From Margaritifera margaritifera (Eukaryota; Mollusca; Bivalvia; Unionida; Margaritiferidae): DNA of 64,000 nucleotides. Below, piece by piece: positions 1-11,119 of this stretch. Under the pieces are notes generated by a model. It was not told where the DNA came from. It ran no database searches and saw only the letters and a program-made list of their open reading frames with translations. The stretch is from assembly GCA_029931535.1 (NCBI GenBank), contig JAQPZY010001525.1, positions 3,277,001-3,341,000 of the forward strand, written 5' to 3'. Made by a program: the position numbers and the translations under genes. The stretch's first letter is position 1. The number at the start of each line of letters is the position of its first letter.

Positions 1-274
1 AAAAAAAGTTTGTCTGGCGAAAGTGCTGATGCAAGACTTATTAACACTTGTCTTCCTCAAAAAAACGTGATGCCGAATACTAAAGGATGTAGGTTGACCG
101 TCTCGCTCTATGTAATAAACAAGAAGCATACTATTGTTAGACGGCATAGATGAATAAAACAGCATGAATTTATAATCCTTTTGACATTTAGGGGTCTAAA
201 TGTCTAAAATATAAGACATCATTTGGACAGGAGTCAGATAGAAATTGTAAATCTCTCTCTCTGTTTGTCCATGC

Positions 275-308
275 AACACACACACATTCACACACACACA
301 CACACACG

Positions 309-358
<50 letters not shown>
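275..358. repeat. (CA)n-(TA)n compound microsatellite
   Basis: Dinucleotide CA repeats with a few CG variants pass into TA repeats. The homologous tract in the right duplication arm is at 4444-4522 and differs in length. Confidence 0.97.
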
Positions 359-359
<1 letters not shown>

Positions 360-699
360 TTTGTTCTCAGGACCATTACATTCTTCAATCCACAAGCACT
401 GTAAAGCCTTTGTCTTACATAAGTTACTTTAGAAAGATATAAATATCACCAACATATGCTCAAATTTATATTTTTTTATACTAAATGTACGTCGGCGTGT
501 GATCTGTACCTGCGGTGCCATTGCATTACTATCTGTTGACTTTTTACATTAACTCGATGCGTGGTCACTTGGAATATTTTACGACTAACGAGAAATGTAC
601 TCAATCCTGTGAAACGTAGCCCTAAAGTAGCAGACTTTAACCTATTTTCGGTTTCTCTTAGATTTTCTTCTACGTATTTTTGGTATTTCTTTCTGTGAA

Positions 700-800
700 A
701 TATATTCGAAACTCGTGGACATGGGTTTGATTCCCAATAGGATGTAAATTGTAACTTTCTAACTTCTTTGATAGTATTCTTTCTCCACGCTCACACACAC
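700..800 (+). repeat. tRNA-derived SINE-like fragment
   Basis: A degenerate B-box-like stretch (gggtttgattccc, about 724-736) is followed by a tail containing ctttctaac and tagtattctttctc. The same B-box-plus-tail order recurs near 26.2-26.3 kb, which suggests a dispersed SINE family. No complete tRNA fold is present. The right duplication arm carries the same fragment near 4862-4962. Confidence 0.4.
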
Positions 801-1115
801 ATGCATACACTACGCAAAAGTAAGCATCACTTGGTATTACTACTAAAATTTGATCCCTACATCCTTAAATAGGATGTCTGACAGTTTCCTAATAGGGGTC
901 ATGTTCTGATGACCGATGATATTATCATGATCGCAAAGTATGTTTCCAATTTTAAGAAATCACTATTAAGCATGAATACCTTCTAATAGCTCAAAAAGCA
1001 CTCGTCACAAAAATATTTTGCAGGCATTTAGCATCACAAATGGATATTTTGTTTGTCCTGTTTCCGACTTTAAATGATGGAATAAAAATATTATACTGAT
1101 TAAGAAATTCTGACA

Positions 1116-1280
1116 AGCGATCATTATAACATGTTCCAGGAATATCCTTTTTACTTCGACGGTGATAATTCATGGCTCAGATATAAAGAAATATGGGATA
1201 TGAACATTTGGCAAAATCAAGTTAACTGGGCTATGAGGTTAGAACTGCAATATGTGGAACATTTTTTAACATATAGGTGA
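1116..1280 (+). pseudogene. Relic ORF fragment of virus-like element (piece a)
   Basis: One frame stays open for 54 codons and is rich in aromatic residues, including the motif NSWLRYKEIWDMNIWQNQVNW. That composition (five Trp in under thirty residues) is not expected from random AT-rich DNA. It reminds me of a structural-type protein family repeatedly annotated in virus-like transposons of cnidarians and molluscs, but that recognition is from memory and unverified. It ends in TGA; related sequence may resume in another frame at 1321-1518. The second copy is at 5278-5442. Confidence 0.55.
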
Positions 1281-1320
1281 AGATATAACATTTTTGTCTT
1301 AATTTGGTTAGATCAATTTA

Positions 1321-1518
1321 CAGACTTCATTTCTTCAATTTAAAAAACATTTGGGTGATGCTGACATTCCAGCTCCATGATGAATTGTGACAGACGGCAG
1401 TGATTTAAAAATAAATTCGGACAATAATCATGTTCGTTGTTAGAACTATCAACATATGTGTAATTTATTTTGAGTATCACCAAATACAGACTTTAGATGC
1501 TTCTCGGGTAGAACTTAA
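1321..1518 (+). pseudogene. Relic ORF fragment (piece b), several stops
   Basis: A frame read from 1321 gives a coding-like stretch broken by two adjacent TGA codons (1378-1383) and further stops. Recognisable texture includes DADIPAP and VSPNTDFRC. It lies just downstream of piece a on the same strand and may be the same protein after a frameshift. The copy in the right arm starts near 5483. Function not recognised. Confidence 0.4.
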
Positions 1519-1739
1519 ACAGCAGGTGCCACTGGAAGAAAAGTTTGATTTAAAACGCACTGAGCAATAAGCAATGTTGAACAAAAAATAATTGCTGGAA
1601 ATATATGTTTCTGATATACAACAGTGATTAAAATACGAAGGAATATTCAGCTTTAATCAAATTATTCGATTTTATGTATTCTGAAACAGACAAAAACAGT
1701 TGCTTCATTATTAGAAATAATATGATAATTTTGTCTTAA

Positions 1740-1740
<1 letters not shown>

Positions 1741-1783
<43 letters not shown>
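1741..1783. repeat. (TA)n microsatellite
   Basis: Uninterrupted TA tract inside the duplicated segment. The homologous tract at about 5905-5969 is longer. Confidence 0.97.
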
Positions 1784-1786
<3 letters not shown>

Positions 1787-2046
1787 TCATGAATGGATGA
1801 ACTAGACAGATCAGTTCAAATTCCGCACCTTATATACCTGGTGTTGGTTACGGTCTCATAGCTGTGATTGGTGATAGTGGGTTGTTGTAATTCCCACAAA
1901 TAGGTTTAAAATCACCTTGTTATTAAACTTGTTTTATTTCACATTGCACCGACAATTCATGCAATAGTTACCACGTTTCTAAAATATGATTTTTTTTAAT
2001 TTTTAGGGCGCTCTCTTGTCTTCTGTATTTTTCATAAGGCTAAAAA

Positions 2047-2327
2047 ATGAAATATGAAATAAATTTTCAAGATGTATCAGAATTAGAAGAAACAATGTCC
2101 AGAAAGAAAATGATTTTTATTCCAATTGAATGAGTGGAATGACTGGTGCTAGCTTGATTGTTCACACTTTTTTGAATGTATTAATTATCAACAACAGGAA
2201 AGCTTTCAGTTTCAGCCTTTTAAAAAACCCACCAGAGGCGAAGGCTATACAAATAGAAAATGTAAGTACCAATTATTCTACAATAAACAAAGTCACAGTA
2301 ATGCTAACATTTAGGTCGATTAAATAG
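2047..2327 (+). pseudogene. Relic ORF fragments (piece c)
   Basis: An ATG at 2047 opens 28 codons of charged sequence (FQDVSELEETMSRKK) that end at a TGA at 2131. A second frame opens at 2130 and runs to TAG at 2325, giving about 65 residues including FSFSLLKNPPEAKAIQIENV. The overlap suggests one gene with a frameshift, or two very close genes. No family recognised. The second copy is at 6233-6513. Confidence 0.45.
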
Positions 2328-2793
2328 CAACACAACTATGGAAAGCACACGTATGATACATTTATATCCAGCAGGATCTATTACAGACAGTACACTTGAA
2401 CCATTATAGACAGTAAATTTGAAAGATTTGAAAAGATGTCCTAAATAAAACTTGGATACCAACGGCGTTGACAGAGAGAGAGAATTTCCAATTCCTATGA
2501 TATTAGATTTTAACATTTGGATACATTTGGCATAAGATGATATAAGAGGATATTATTATATTGTTTTGGAAACGGAACCAGCTGCACAAATCCAGGGACG
2601 AACGGTTAAGAATGGATTGCAAGAAAAAAATCCAATAAGCAGAACATGGCAAGCACACCCATCATACAATTACAACCAGTATATGCTGAATCCAATGCTG
2701 TTTACCGTTAGAATTTTGTTTTTTTTATCATTTCCAATGTTTGCATTGTTCTATATAATAGAAGATGGCTTAACAAAAAGGGTGCAAGGATAA
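2323..2793 (+). pseudogene. Relic ORF of 157 codons with three in-frame stops (piece d)
   Basis: A single frame with no frameshift runs for 157 codons and is interrupted only by TAG (2407), TAA (2446) and TAA (2533). Each stop is one C-to-T change from a Gln codon. The central part has an acidic and basic mix (EFPIPMILDFNIWIHLA, then QIQGRTVKNGLQEKN). The C-terminal part has a hydrophobic membrane-like stretch (ILFFLSFPMFALFYII), then a short basic tail and a TAA. It overlaps the end of piece c by a few bases, as in compact viral genomes. Copy at 6509-6979 carries the same stops. Product not recognised; a virion or membrane protein is a guess. Confidence 0.55.
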
Positions 2794-2920
2794 TGAGAAT
2801 GAAGTATATGCCCTTTGTAATATCAACTATTGTATTAAATATTATACGGTACAAACACGATGCATTTTGTTGAGAAGTGGCAAAACAGCGCAGATATACA
2901 TATAAATAACTGACAAAACA

Positions 2921-3374
2921 ATGAACAGAATTGGACTCTGGCAGATACATCAAATATGTATGTACTCTAATTTATTGTATATGTCTGATGTTACATCCTC
3001 TCTTGCACTACGTATTGGATCTGTTATATATTTTCTACTATTTTGTACATTGGAAGCCCTTATTTTAATCAAACGAACTGGTAAGTTAGCTTCTTAATTA
3101 AAGTAAAATATTGTTTCAAACATTAATAAACGCATATATTACTTACTATGCAATGAACAAACATAATTACACCCACGTTTTAGTGTAATTTCTTTTTGGT
3201 TTATTTCTAGTTAACCCCTGGCTCTCCAACAAGGTCGGATATATTTTATACAGTCTGTCCGTCATTACGTACGTACGGTCGACACTCGTTCTTATTTACG
3301 TATGTAATGTCCTTGCACTCGTCTTCGCGGTTAACTCTAGACGAATGAGACTTTGGCCATTTATAGTTGTATAG
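2921..3374 (+). CDS. Possible two-exon small membrane-protein gene
   Basis: An ATG at 2921 opens a frame to 3080, where it meets a good splice donor (G|GTAAGT). A pyrimidine-rich stretch ending in TTTCTAG at 3210 is a plausible acceptor, and the frame then continues 3211-3374 to TAG. The spliced product would be about 107 residues with two hydrophobic segments (IGSVIYFLLFCTLEALILI and, in exon 2, STLVLIYVCNVLALVFAV). The intron would be 130 bp. The gene lies between the duplication arms, 62 bp after the breakpoint, and exon 2 is visibly richer in GC than its surroundings. No family recognised. Chance open frames of this length in AT-rich DNA are not rare, so this is a candidate only. Confidence 0.3.
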
Positions 3375-4168
3375 GTGTAAATTTTTCCGACTATTTTAGA
3401 ATATTTCTCTCATCTGGGGAATTTTGGGGCTAGGGGGTACGAGCGATTGTACAAAAATGTAGCAAAAAAAACATTCGCAATGCGTGATCAATGATCCAAG
3501 TATCAACACTTATTAGACTAGAACTCCTGAATCATTGCCGACATACAGCTAACTGACTTGTTTATTTGACTTGAATAACCTTATGCAAAATTACAGTATT
3601 AGCTTAATGATCACGTACATGCAACACTTAAATCTTTAGATCTCTTTTTGCTTAATTAAGTTACATACTGAAAACCGCGAACTTTGCTTGACAAAGAGGT
3701 TTATTTAAAGCGATGTGTTCATTGCTGTTTAATTAACCAAACGTGATACTTGGATTAGTTACAAGCTACAAGCAACGCATTTGGAATAGATATGTATATA
3801 TTGAGATCACCTTTAGGTAGATAATTAAGAGCAGACTTTCAAACACTGAAAGAGAATTTGTTGCGAAATACGTTCATTAAGCTCAAGGTAGATTGAAGTT
3901 TTCATTGGCGCGAGCAAAAAGAGATTGTTGCATCTTCATTTCAGAACAACATTTTCCTCACATACAGTGATCAGAGAGGTGCAGGCTCTTTTAACATACT
4001 TTTGTACTGTAAAACATTGTCTAAATCTAAATTAGCTGCTGATATTCAATAGTTTTTGTTGTTCCTTTAGAAAGAAGTTTTACAATATAATAAATGGTCA
4101 AGTTCTTAGATGTCCTAACCTAAAACACTCTTCTTGCCTTCCTCATCAGCGTCATATTAACGATTTTT
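3375..4168. other. No gene seen
   Basis: AT-rich sequence between the candidate exon and the right duplication arm; I see no ORF, repeat or RNA signature. Confidence 0.6.
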
Positions 4169-4443
4169 AAAAAAAGTTTGTCTGGCGAAAGTGCTGGTGC
4201 AAGACTTATTAACACTTGTCTTCCTCAAAAAAACGTGATGCAGAATACTAAAGGATGTAGGTTGACCGTCTCGCTCTATGTAATAAACAAGAAGCATACT
4301 ATTGTTAGACGGCATAGATGAATAAAACAGCATGAATTTATAATCCTTTTGACATTTAGGGGTCTAAATGTCTAAAATATAAGACATCATTTGGACAGGA
4401 GTCAGATAGAAATTGTAAATCTCTCTCTCTGTTTGTCCATGCA

Positions 4444-4476
4444 ACACACACACATTCACACACACACACACACACG

Positions 4477-4521
<45 letters not shown>

Positions 4522-4522
4522 T
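4444..4522. repeat. (CA)n-(TA)n compound microsatellite, second copy
   Basis: Same tract as at 275-358, shorter in CA units. Confidence 0.97.
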
Positions 4523-5277
4523 ATGTTCTCAGGACCATTACATTCTTCAATCCACAAGCACTGTAAAGCCTTTGTCTTACATAAGTTACTTTAGAAAGAT
4601 ATAAATATCACCAACATATGCTCAAATTTATATTTTTTTATACTAAATGTACGTCGGCGTGTGATCTGTACCTGCGGTGCCATTGCATTACTATCTGTTG
4701 ACTTTTTACATTAACTCGATGCGTGGTCACTTGGAATATTTTACGACTAACGAGAAATGTACTCAATCCTGTGAAACGTAGCCCTAAAGTAGCAGACTTT
4801 AACCTATTTTCGGTTTCTCTTAGATTTTCTTCTACGTATTTTTGGTATTTCTTTCTGTGAAATATATTCGAAACTCGTGGACATGGGTTTGATTCCCAAT
4901 AGGATGTAAATTGTAACTTTCTAACTTCTTTGATAGTATTCTTTCTCCACGCTCACACACACATGCATACACTACGCAAAAGTAAGCATCACTTGGTATT
5001 ACTACTAAAATTTGATCCCTACATCCTTAAATAGGATGTCTGACAGTTTCCTAATAGGGGTCATGTTCTGATGACCGATGATATTATCATGATCGCAAAG
5101 TATGTTTCCAATTTTAAGAAATCACTATTAAGCATGAATACCTTCTAATAGCTCAAAAAGCACTCGTCACAAAAATATTTTGCAGGCATTTAGCATCACA
5201 AATGGATATTTTGTTTGTCCTGTTTCCGACTTTAAATGATGGAATAAAAATATTATACTGATTAAGAAATTCTGACA

Positions 5278-5442
5278 AGCGATCATTATAACATGTTCCA
5301 GGAATATCCTTTTTACTTCGACGGTGATAATTCATGGCTCAGATATAAAGAAATATGGGATATGAACATTTGGCAAAATCAAGTTAACTGGGCTATGAGG
5401 TTAGAACTGCAATATGTGGAACATTTTTTAACATATAGGTGA
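5278..5442 (+). pseudogene. Relic piece a, duplicate copy
   Basis: Same frame, motif and terminal TGA as the fragment at 1116-1280, carried by the right arm of the duplication. Confidence 0.55.
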
Positions 5443-5901
5443 AGATATAACATTTTTGTCTTAATTTGGTTAGATCAATTTACAGACTTCATTTCTTCAA
5501 TTTAAAAAACATTTGGGTGATGCTGACATTCCAGCTCCATGATGAATTGTGACAGACGGCAGTGATTTAAAAATAAATTCGGACAATAATCATATTCGTT
5601 GTTTGAACTATCAACATATATGTAATTTATTTTGAGTATCACCAAATACAGACTTTAGATGCTTCTCGGGTAGAACTTAAACAGCAGGTGAAACTGGAAG
5701 AAAAGTTTGATTTAAAAAGCACTGAGCAATAAGCAATGTTGAACAAAAAATAATTGCTGGAAATATATGTTTCTGATATACAACAGTGATTAAAATACGA
5801 AGGAATATTCAGCTTTAATCAAATTATTCGATTTTATGTATTCTGAAACAGACAAAAACAGTTGCTTCATTATTAGAAATAATATGATAATTTTGTCTTA
5901 A

Positions 5902-5904
<3 letters not shown>

Positions 5905-5969
<65 letters not shown>
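5905..5969. repeat. (TA)n microsatellite, second copy
   Basis: Expanded counterpart of the tract at 1741-1783. Confidence 0.97.
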
Positions 5970-5972
<3 letters not shown>

Positions 5973-6232
5973 TCATGAATGGATGAACTAGACAGATCAG
6001 TTCAAATTCCGCACCTTATATACCTGGTGTTGGTTACGGTCTCATAGCTGTGATTGGTGATAGTGGGTTGTTGTAATTCCCACAAATAGGTTTAAAATCA
6101 CCTTGTTATTAAACTTGTTTTATTTCACATTGCACCGACAATTCATGCAATAGTTACCACGTTTCTAAAATATGATTTTTTTTAATTTTTAGGGCGCTCT
6201 CTTGTCTTCTGTATTTTTCATAAGGCTAAAAA

Positions 6233-6979
6233 ATGAAATATGAAATAAATTTTCAAGATGTATCAGAATTAGAAGAAACAATGTCCAGAAAGAAAATGAT
6301 TTTTATTCCAATTGAATGAGTGGAATGACTGGCGCTAGCTTCATTGTTCACACTTTTTTGAATGTATTAATTATCAACAACAGGAAAGCTTTCAGTTTCA
6401 GCCTTTTAAAAAACCCACCAGAGGCGAAGGCTATACAAATAGAAAATGTAAGTACCAATTATTCTACAATAAACAAAGTCACAGTAATGCTAACATTTAG
6501 GTCGATTAAATAGCAACACAACTATGGAAAGCACACGTATGATACATTTATATCCAGCAGGATCTATTACAGACAGTACACTTGAACCATTATAGACAGT
6601 AAATTTGAAAGATTTGAAAAGATGTCCTAAATAAAACTTGGATACCAACGGCGTTGACAGAGAGAGAGAATTTCCAATTCCTATGATATTAGATTTTAAC
6701 ATTTGGATACATTTGGCATAAGATGATATAAGAGGATATTATTATATTGTTTTGGAAACGGAACCAGCTGCACAAATCCAGGGACGAACGGTTAAGAATG
6801 GATTGCAAGAAAAAAATCCAATAAGCAGAACATGGCAAGCACACCCATCATACAATTACAACCAGTATATGCTGAATCCAATGCTGTCTACCGTTAGAAT
6901 GTTGTTTTTTTTATCATTTCCAATGTTTGCATTGTTCTATATAATAGAAGATGGCTTAACAAAAAGGGTGCAAGGATAA
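6233..6979 (+). pseudogene. Relic pieces c and d, duplicate copy
   Basis: Same order, frames and stop codons as 2047-2793. A few substitutions are seen, including two in the membrane-like C-terminal stretch of piece d (near 6887 and 6901). Nothing suggests this copy is better preserved than the other. Confidence 0.55.
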
Positions 6980-7161
6980 TGAGAATGAAGTATATGCCCT
7001 TTGTAATATCAACTATTGTATTAAATATTATACGGTACAAACACCATATTTGGTGGTAGCATGGAAATATTTAAACCATGCAGAGTAGACAAATTTCAAG
7101 CCAAAAGTTATTTATTAAATCTTATTATCACATATTCATTCATTGATACTTTCTTTGCAGC

Positions 7162-7492
7162 GTATTACGTGTTTCGTAAGAAACCTGCTTGACTGAAAAC
7201 TGGTATTGGTCTAACACTGGTAAGCAGGCAGCTATTGGAATTGTTGTAAAAGAAACACAATATACAATGATATTCGACAAAGTCTTAAAACAGACAGTAG
7301 CAAGTGTTATAAGTAAATCGAACATAATGATGAGCTGGTAATGATGGAAAAGAAAACAGTCAGTACACTTTCTTTTTAATCTTGGAAGAACATCAAGAGC
7401 AAAAAGAAAATAATATAAGTAGTAGTATGAAAGATAATCAGGAATCTACAGTTAAATTTGATCAACTATATCGAATTACTTTTGAAAAATAG
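7162..7492 (+). pseudogene. Relic ORF fragments (piece e/f)
   Basis: Two consecutive frames look coding. The first, 7180-7341, follows an in-frame TAA and includes TGKQAAIGIVVKETQYTMIF. It ends in TAA and is followed within a few bases, in another frame (7334-7492), by a Glu/Gln-rich stretch including YTFFLILEEHQEQKENN that ends in TAG. Same strand as the pieces to the left. They may be a single gene with a frameshift near 7335. Family not recognised. Confidence 0.5.
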
Positions 7493-7829
7493 CAAATAAA
7501 TGAATACATTTGTAATATTTGATACCTAGCAACTTATATGATTTATCCATTGAACAACAGTCGCGCATGTTTTTCTATATATTTATAAATATTGGAAGAA
7601 CGATATATTTTATTGTATTAATGATAAAAAGGAATAAAAGGCATTTAGATTAATATATAGATTTTATAACTGGGTTATGTACGCAGTGATGATGATGATA
7701 AAAATAATACAGAAATTGAATACTTAGATATCCATTTAAAGGTTAGAATTGACACCATCCAACAACTATTCTGTATAATACCATATTATAATACACGATT
7801 TTGGTACTTAATCACCCAAAAGCAACTTA

Positions 7830-8474
7830 AGTGAAAGCATATTATGATACAGTATGCATATCTTTCAAACCCAAGCAAGGGCATATATATCTTAAATAAA
7901 TGTATTAAAAAGAAAAGTATTGCAATGTTAACTATGCAAATTTTTCGGAATGTGGCCCAATCAAGAATGAAACATTTGCTGGAATTGTATAATGCCAAAC
8001 ACATGGGTATTAAAACATATTAAACATTAAAACTATGATCAATTTGACAATTATTATAATGATTTTAATTTTAATAAAATGCATGTAACTAATGTTGTTC
8101 ATGTTAAATAAATATATACTTCAAAATCATTTAATAGGCAATATAAACAAATTTGATATTCAAACAATACAATCACCCCACTCCTCCAAGGTCAACAACC
8201 ACAGGTTTATTAAAATGTTATTGTTAATCTTAATCTGAACAATTTGAAAATAATTATTCTTGGTGAAATAGCAGAGAAGATTAATGTTTTCGACAGGGAA
8301 ATATGCTATGTGAAGGATATTAATTCTTCTTTTAGGTATATTGGAACATGATTTAATAGCAGGATAACAGAAGATGAAGATTTAGCAAAACAAAACAAAA
8401 AAGACACAATGAAAGAAGTACAAAGATCGATAACTAAAAACAGATCAAATATGCTGGATGCACAGGATCTGTAA
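7830..8474 (+). pseudogene. Relic ORF fragments (piece g/h)
   Basis: Around 7830-7984 one frame has coding texture (VKAYYDTVCISFKPKQGH, then NYANFSECGPIKNETFAG) broken by two TAA and a final TAA. From 8223 another frame runs 84 codons to TAA at 8472 with one internal TGA (8349). It includes LGEIAEKINVFDREICYVKD and a Lys/Arg-rich tail. The section between them (about 8000-8200) is too decayed to read. All on the + strand, in order with the other pieces. No family recognised. Confidence 0.5.
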
Positions 8475-8598
8475 GAAAAAATGGTTTCAAACATTTTCAA
8501 AGGCTATCCGTAATTTGCGAAATATGCAACAGCTTAAATAGTACGAATATCAGATCCGATAACTCAATAAATGTATGTCACACAACGATGTTTAAATA

Positions 8599-8705
8599 AT
8601 AAGAGAACTGATGGATAAATATTTAATGCAAACAAAGATTAGTGAACTTAAAGGAGATGTGAACAAAAACAATAACGAAACAGAACTTCATAATGAAATA
8701 AATAA

Positions 8706-8712
<7 letters not shown>
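8599..8712 (+). pseudogene. Relic ORF fragment (piece i)
   Basis: A 38-codon open frame rich in Lys, Asn and Glu (IRELMDKYLMQTKISELKGD) runs directly into a (TA)n expansion, which appears to have broken it. It may belong with the fragment that follows. Confidence 0.4.

Positions 8713-8779
<67 letters not shown>
8707..8779. repeat. (TA)n microsatellite
   Basis: Long pure TA tract interrupting relic coding sequence. Confidence 0.97.
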
Positions 8780-9004
8780 TTTAAAAACTTTCCAATGATC
8801 AAGACTTTACAGAAATGTAAAAAAAGACCTTGAAGTAATACATTAAATCAATGAGTATGAATAACAATGTATCAGCTGATTGTGTTAACACTGTTGCTTT
8901 GCAGGATTGCTTTGAGACCCTATGATTGTACAAATATTTTCTCATTTAGAAAGTCTTATCAGTAAAAATATCAAGAATATATTTATTAAGCAAACGAGTT
9001 TAGC

Positions 9005-9451
9005 AATACGGTAAGCAGAAATGAAAATGATTTAGGCTGGTCTCCTAATATAGTAGATCAGTTTAGAGATATTAGTGTATACAGTAATATTCTTGACTTA
9101 ATCGCTAATTCTGCAAATGAAAAGTTAACAAATACGCAGATGAACATTTCAATTTTTGAGGGAGTTACATCTGTTGTTTTTTATATTTAATAATATAACT
9201 ATTCAAGTAAATATTATATCAACGCACGATGATATGCTTTAAATTAAATTTGGCGCTAGTAACATTTGAGCACAATGCTAGAATCTGTAGCAAAACTAAA
9301 CTACATAAAGAGTAATATATATGGATCAAGAATTCCATCTACCCATTATATAGAATTTGGTGATATAAGACATTTTATTATTAGTAACAATGTATTAAAA
9401 ACTATTGAAATAATTAAACCAGGAAGACACATCAGGATTTATAATATTTAA
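9005..9451 (+). pseudogene. Relic ORF fragments (pieces j and k)
   Basis: The frame 9005-9190 gives 61 codons without interruption (SRNENDLGWSPNIVDQFRD, then ISIFEGVTSVVFYI) and ends in TAA. A second open frame at 9266-9451 (61 codons) ends in TAA and carries IKPGRHIRIYNI. The amino-acid mix is that of an AT-rich coding genome, unlike the flanking non-coding DNA. Product unknown. Confidence 0.5.
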
Positions 9452-9525
9452 ATGTCTTAAATTGTGTTTGACATTTTTATGTCGGCATTTGCTGGATTGC
9501 ATTTACTGGCGCTTTGTAAATATTG

Positions 9526-9958
9526 ATGGCCAGAGATCTGAAGAAGAAAAACCAGGATGATGCTTAGAAGAATACCAAAAATGATTTGAAAGATTATAAC
9601 GAAAACACTAAATATATTGGTAATTTAAACCAAAGATTGTTCAGAAAACAAATAGATAGCAGAAGAATTAAATATTTAACGCAAGCAGCTGCTATATACT
9701 ATGAATTTTATTTGACATAAACATATTGTTTAAAACATATTTTATTGTCATTTTGTAGACAATATGGAGTTAGACACGATGTGTCTAATTCATCTAGGTC
9801 CTTTTCCAAAACATACAAAAATGATCCAAGATAGCATTTATTTAAAAAAAAATTCAAATACATCCGAAAAACAATGTCAAATATTTCGTGTATTAAAAGA
9901 CATGACACATTTCAAAGAAAAATATAATAAACATATAGGTATGCAGTTAAGAAAATAA
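9526..9958 (+). pseudogene. Relic ORF fragments (pieces l and m)
   Basis: An ATG at 9526 opens a 64-codon frame with one internal TAG, ending in TAA at 9718. It is Lys/Asn/Asp rich and ends with RRIKYLTQAAAIYYEFYL. A second frame, 9764-9958, gives 64 codons ending in TAA, with HLGPFPKHTKMIQDSIYLKK. Both are on the + strand, spaced as in a compact genome. Family not recognised. Confidence 0.5.
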
Positions 9959-10008
9959 GCAATTATTGAAAGAAACAGAGGAAGGAGGAGTACGAAAGAG
10001 AGGGAGAT

Positions 10009-10009
10009 A

Positions 10010-10067
<58 letters not shown>
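10009..10067. repeat. (GA)n microsatellite
   Basis: Pure GA tract next to relic coding sequence; it creates a spurious poly-Leu/Ser frame on the - strand. Confidence 0.97.
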
Positions 10068-10070
<3 letters not shown>

Positions 10071-10161
10071 GGCATTGCACTGGTTACAGTCACTTTTGTC
10101 CATTTCGTACATTTCATAAATATGTTACTTAGGATATAATTTAAAAAAACTGATACAACCG

Positions 10162-10326
10162 TTAATATTACAATTTATAAAATAGATAATTTGGCGCCTA
10201 TTATGAACCTTCTGAGAACAATGCTATATATGAATATGGTTTTGTAACTATTCCTCTTATTCATGTATTTCAAACAAAGATAAAAAAAATTAAGAAATCA
10301 ATGGACAGTAAAAAAACCATATATTA
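10162..10326 (+). pseudogene. Relic ORF fragment with one frameshift (piece n)
   Basis: A coding-like stretch (ITIYKIDNLAPIMNLLRT) changes frame near 10220 and continues as YEYGFVTIPLIHVFQTK with a Lys-rich end before TAA at 10324. Same strand and texture as its neighbours. Confidence 0.45.
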
Positions 10327-10447
10327 ACCCAACAAGGCAGAACAACATTCCCATCAGCCATCACACATAGTAATTCCACATATAATCATGTGAAACGTAT
10401 TCCCACTACAGCCAAGCCTGTACAAGTTTTACAAGTAAGCATTCAAA

Positions 10448-10920
10448 AATAATGTCCGTGTGACTTTTATTGTTCCTGGCCCGATTTTTATGTCATTCAA
10501 CCTAAACAATAACGTGACGTAATCAATTAAGTATGTAATAATGTTGGAAGAATGGTTGAGAATGATTGTTAATAATACTGCATTGCACAATGTGTATGAA
10601 AAAATGAATAACCTTAAATGGTTCAAGTCTGTCTTTTTCTGTATAGATATCTCTGGCTACTTGATGAAGTAAAAAAAAAAAGAAAACAATAAAATGGAAT
10701 CGGGAATTATAAATGAAATCCTCAGAAAACCAACATCTTGATTATTATTGTGGAAAAGCACAGACAAGGGATACTGTGTAGAATAAGACTGGTAGATGAA
10801 GCAGAAATAATTCAAAGTGCAATTCTTGTTTCTCAACCTACATATACATATATTAAGTATGATACTATGACATTAGACGATATTGCACAACCATTAAAGG
10901 ATAGATACCTAAATGGATAG
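10448..10920 (+). pseudogene. Relic ORF fragments (pieces o and p)
   Basis: The frame 10448-10672 covers 74 codons with a single TAA (10520), reading VTFIVPGPIFMSFNLNNN before it and LKWFKSVFFCIDISGYL near the end. Just downstream an ATG at 10694 opens a short frame that shifts near 10738 and continues open to TAG at 10918. That part includes EKHRQGILCRIRLVDEAEII and DTMTLDDIAQPLKDRYLNG. These are among the best preserved pieces. No family recognised with confidence. Confidence 0.55.
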
Positions 10921-11059
10921 CACTGTTTAATCTGTATCTAGCAGTATAGAGAGATAATGGCATTCTTGCCAACATGGGGCTAGCAAATATTATCTTGAAT
11001 TCCCAAATAATGTAATTCGAGGAAATTCGTCTTGCACACACAATATATCCTTATTTGTA

Positions 11060-11063
<4 letters not shown>

Positions 11064-11118
<55 letters not shown>
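11064..11118. repeat. (TA)n microsatellite
   Basis: Pure TA tract; the long Tyr-Ile repeat frames crossing it are artefacts. Confidence 0.97.

Positions 11119-11119
<1 letters not shown>

Larger units (their letters stand above)
1..2858. repeat. Direct duplication, left arm (open at window edge)
   Basis: This arm matches 4169-7044 almost base for base. The offset is 4168 at the start, 4162 after the (CA)n tract and 4186 after the (TA)n tract, so most length change is in microsatellites. I saw only a handful of point differences (for example near 29, 1441, 1550, 2154 and 2701). Similarity stops abruptly at 2858/7044. The left boundary may lie outside the window. The relic gene pieces inside carry the same stops in both arms, so decay came before duplication. 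An uncollapsed second haplotype in the assembly is an alternative. Confidence 0.95.
4169..7044. repeat. Direct duplication, right arm
   Basis: Second copy of the segment beginning at base 1, in the same orientation. Its (CA)n tract is about 6 bp shorter and its (TA)n tract about 24 bp longer. After 7044 the sequence continues into further relic gene pieces, while the left arm runs into unrelated sequence at 2859, so the right arm is probably the one still joined to the rest of the relic element. Confidence 0.95.

Noticed and set aside
188..388. Open frames made of Cys-Val or His-Thr repeats across the (CA)n tract, both strands
   Set aside because: Pure translation of a dinucleotide repeat; the same holds for frames at 4391-4594.
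991..1173. Minus-strand 60-codon frame, and its copy at 5153-5335
   Set aside because: Antisense shadow of the Trp-rich + strand relic.
7786..8004. Minus-strand hydrophobic 72-codon frame
   Set aside because: The + strand in this interval has better coding texture and fits the strand bias of the neighbouring relic pieces.
9877..10080. Minus-strand poly-Leu/Ser frame
   Set aside because: Produced by the (GA)n tract.
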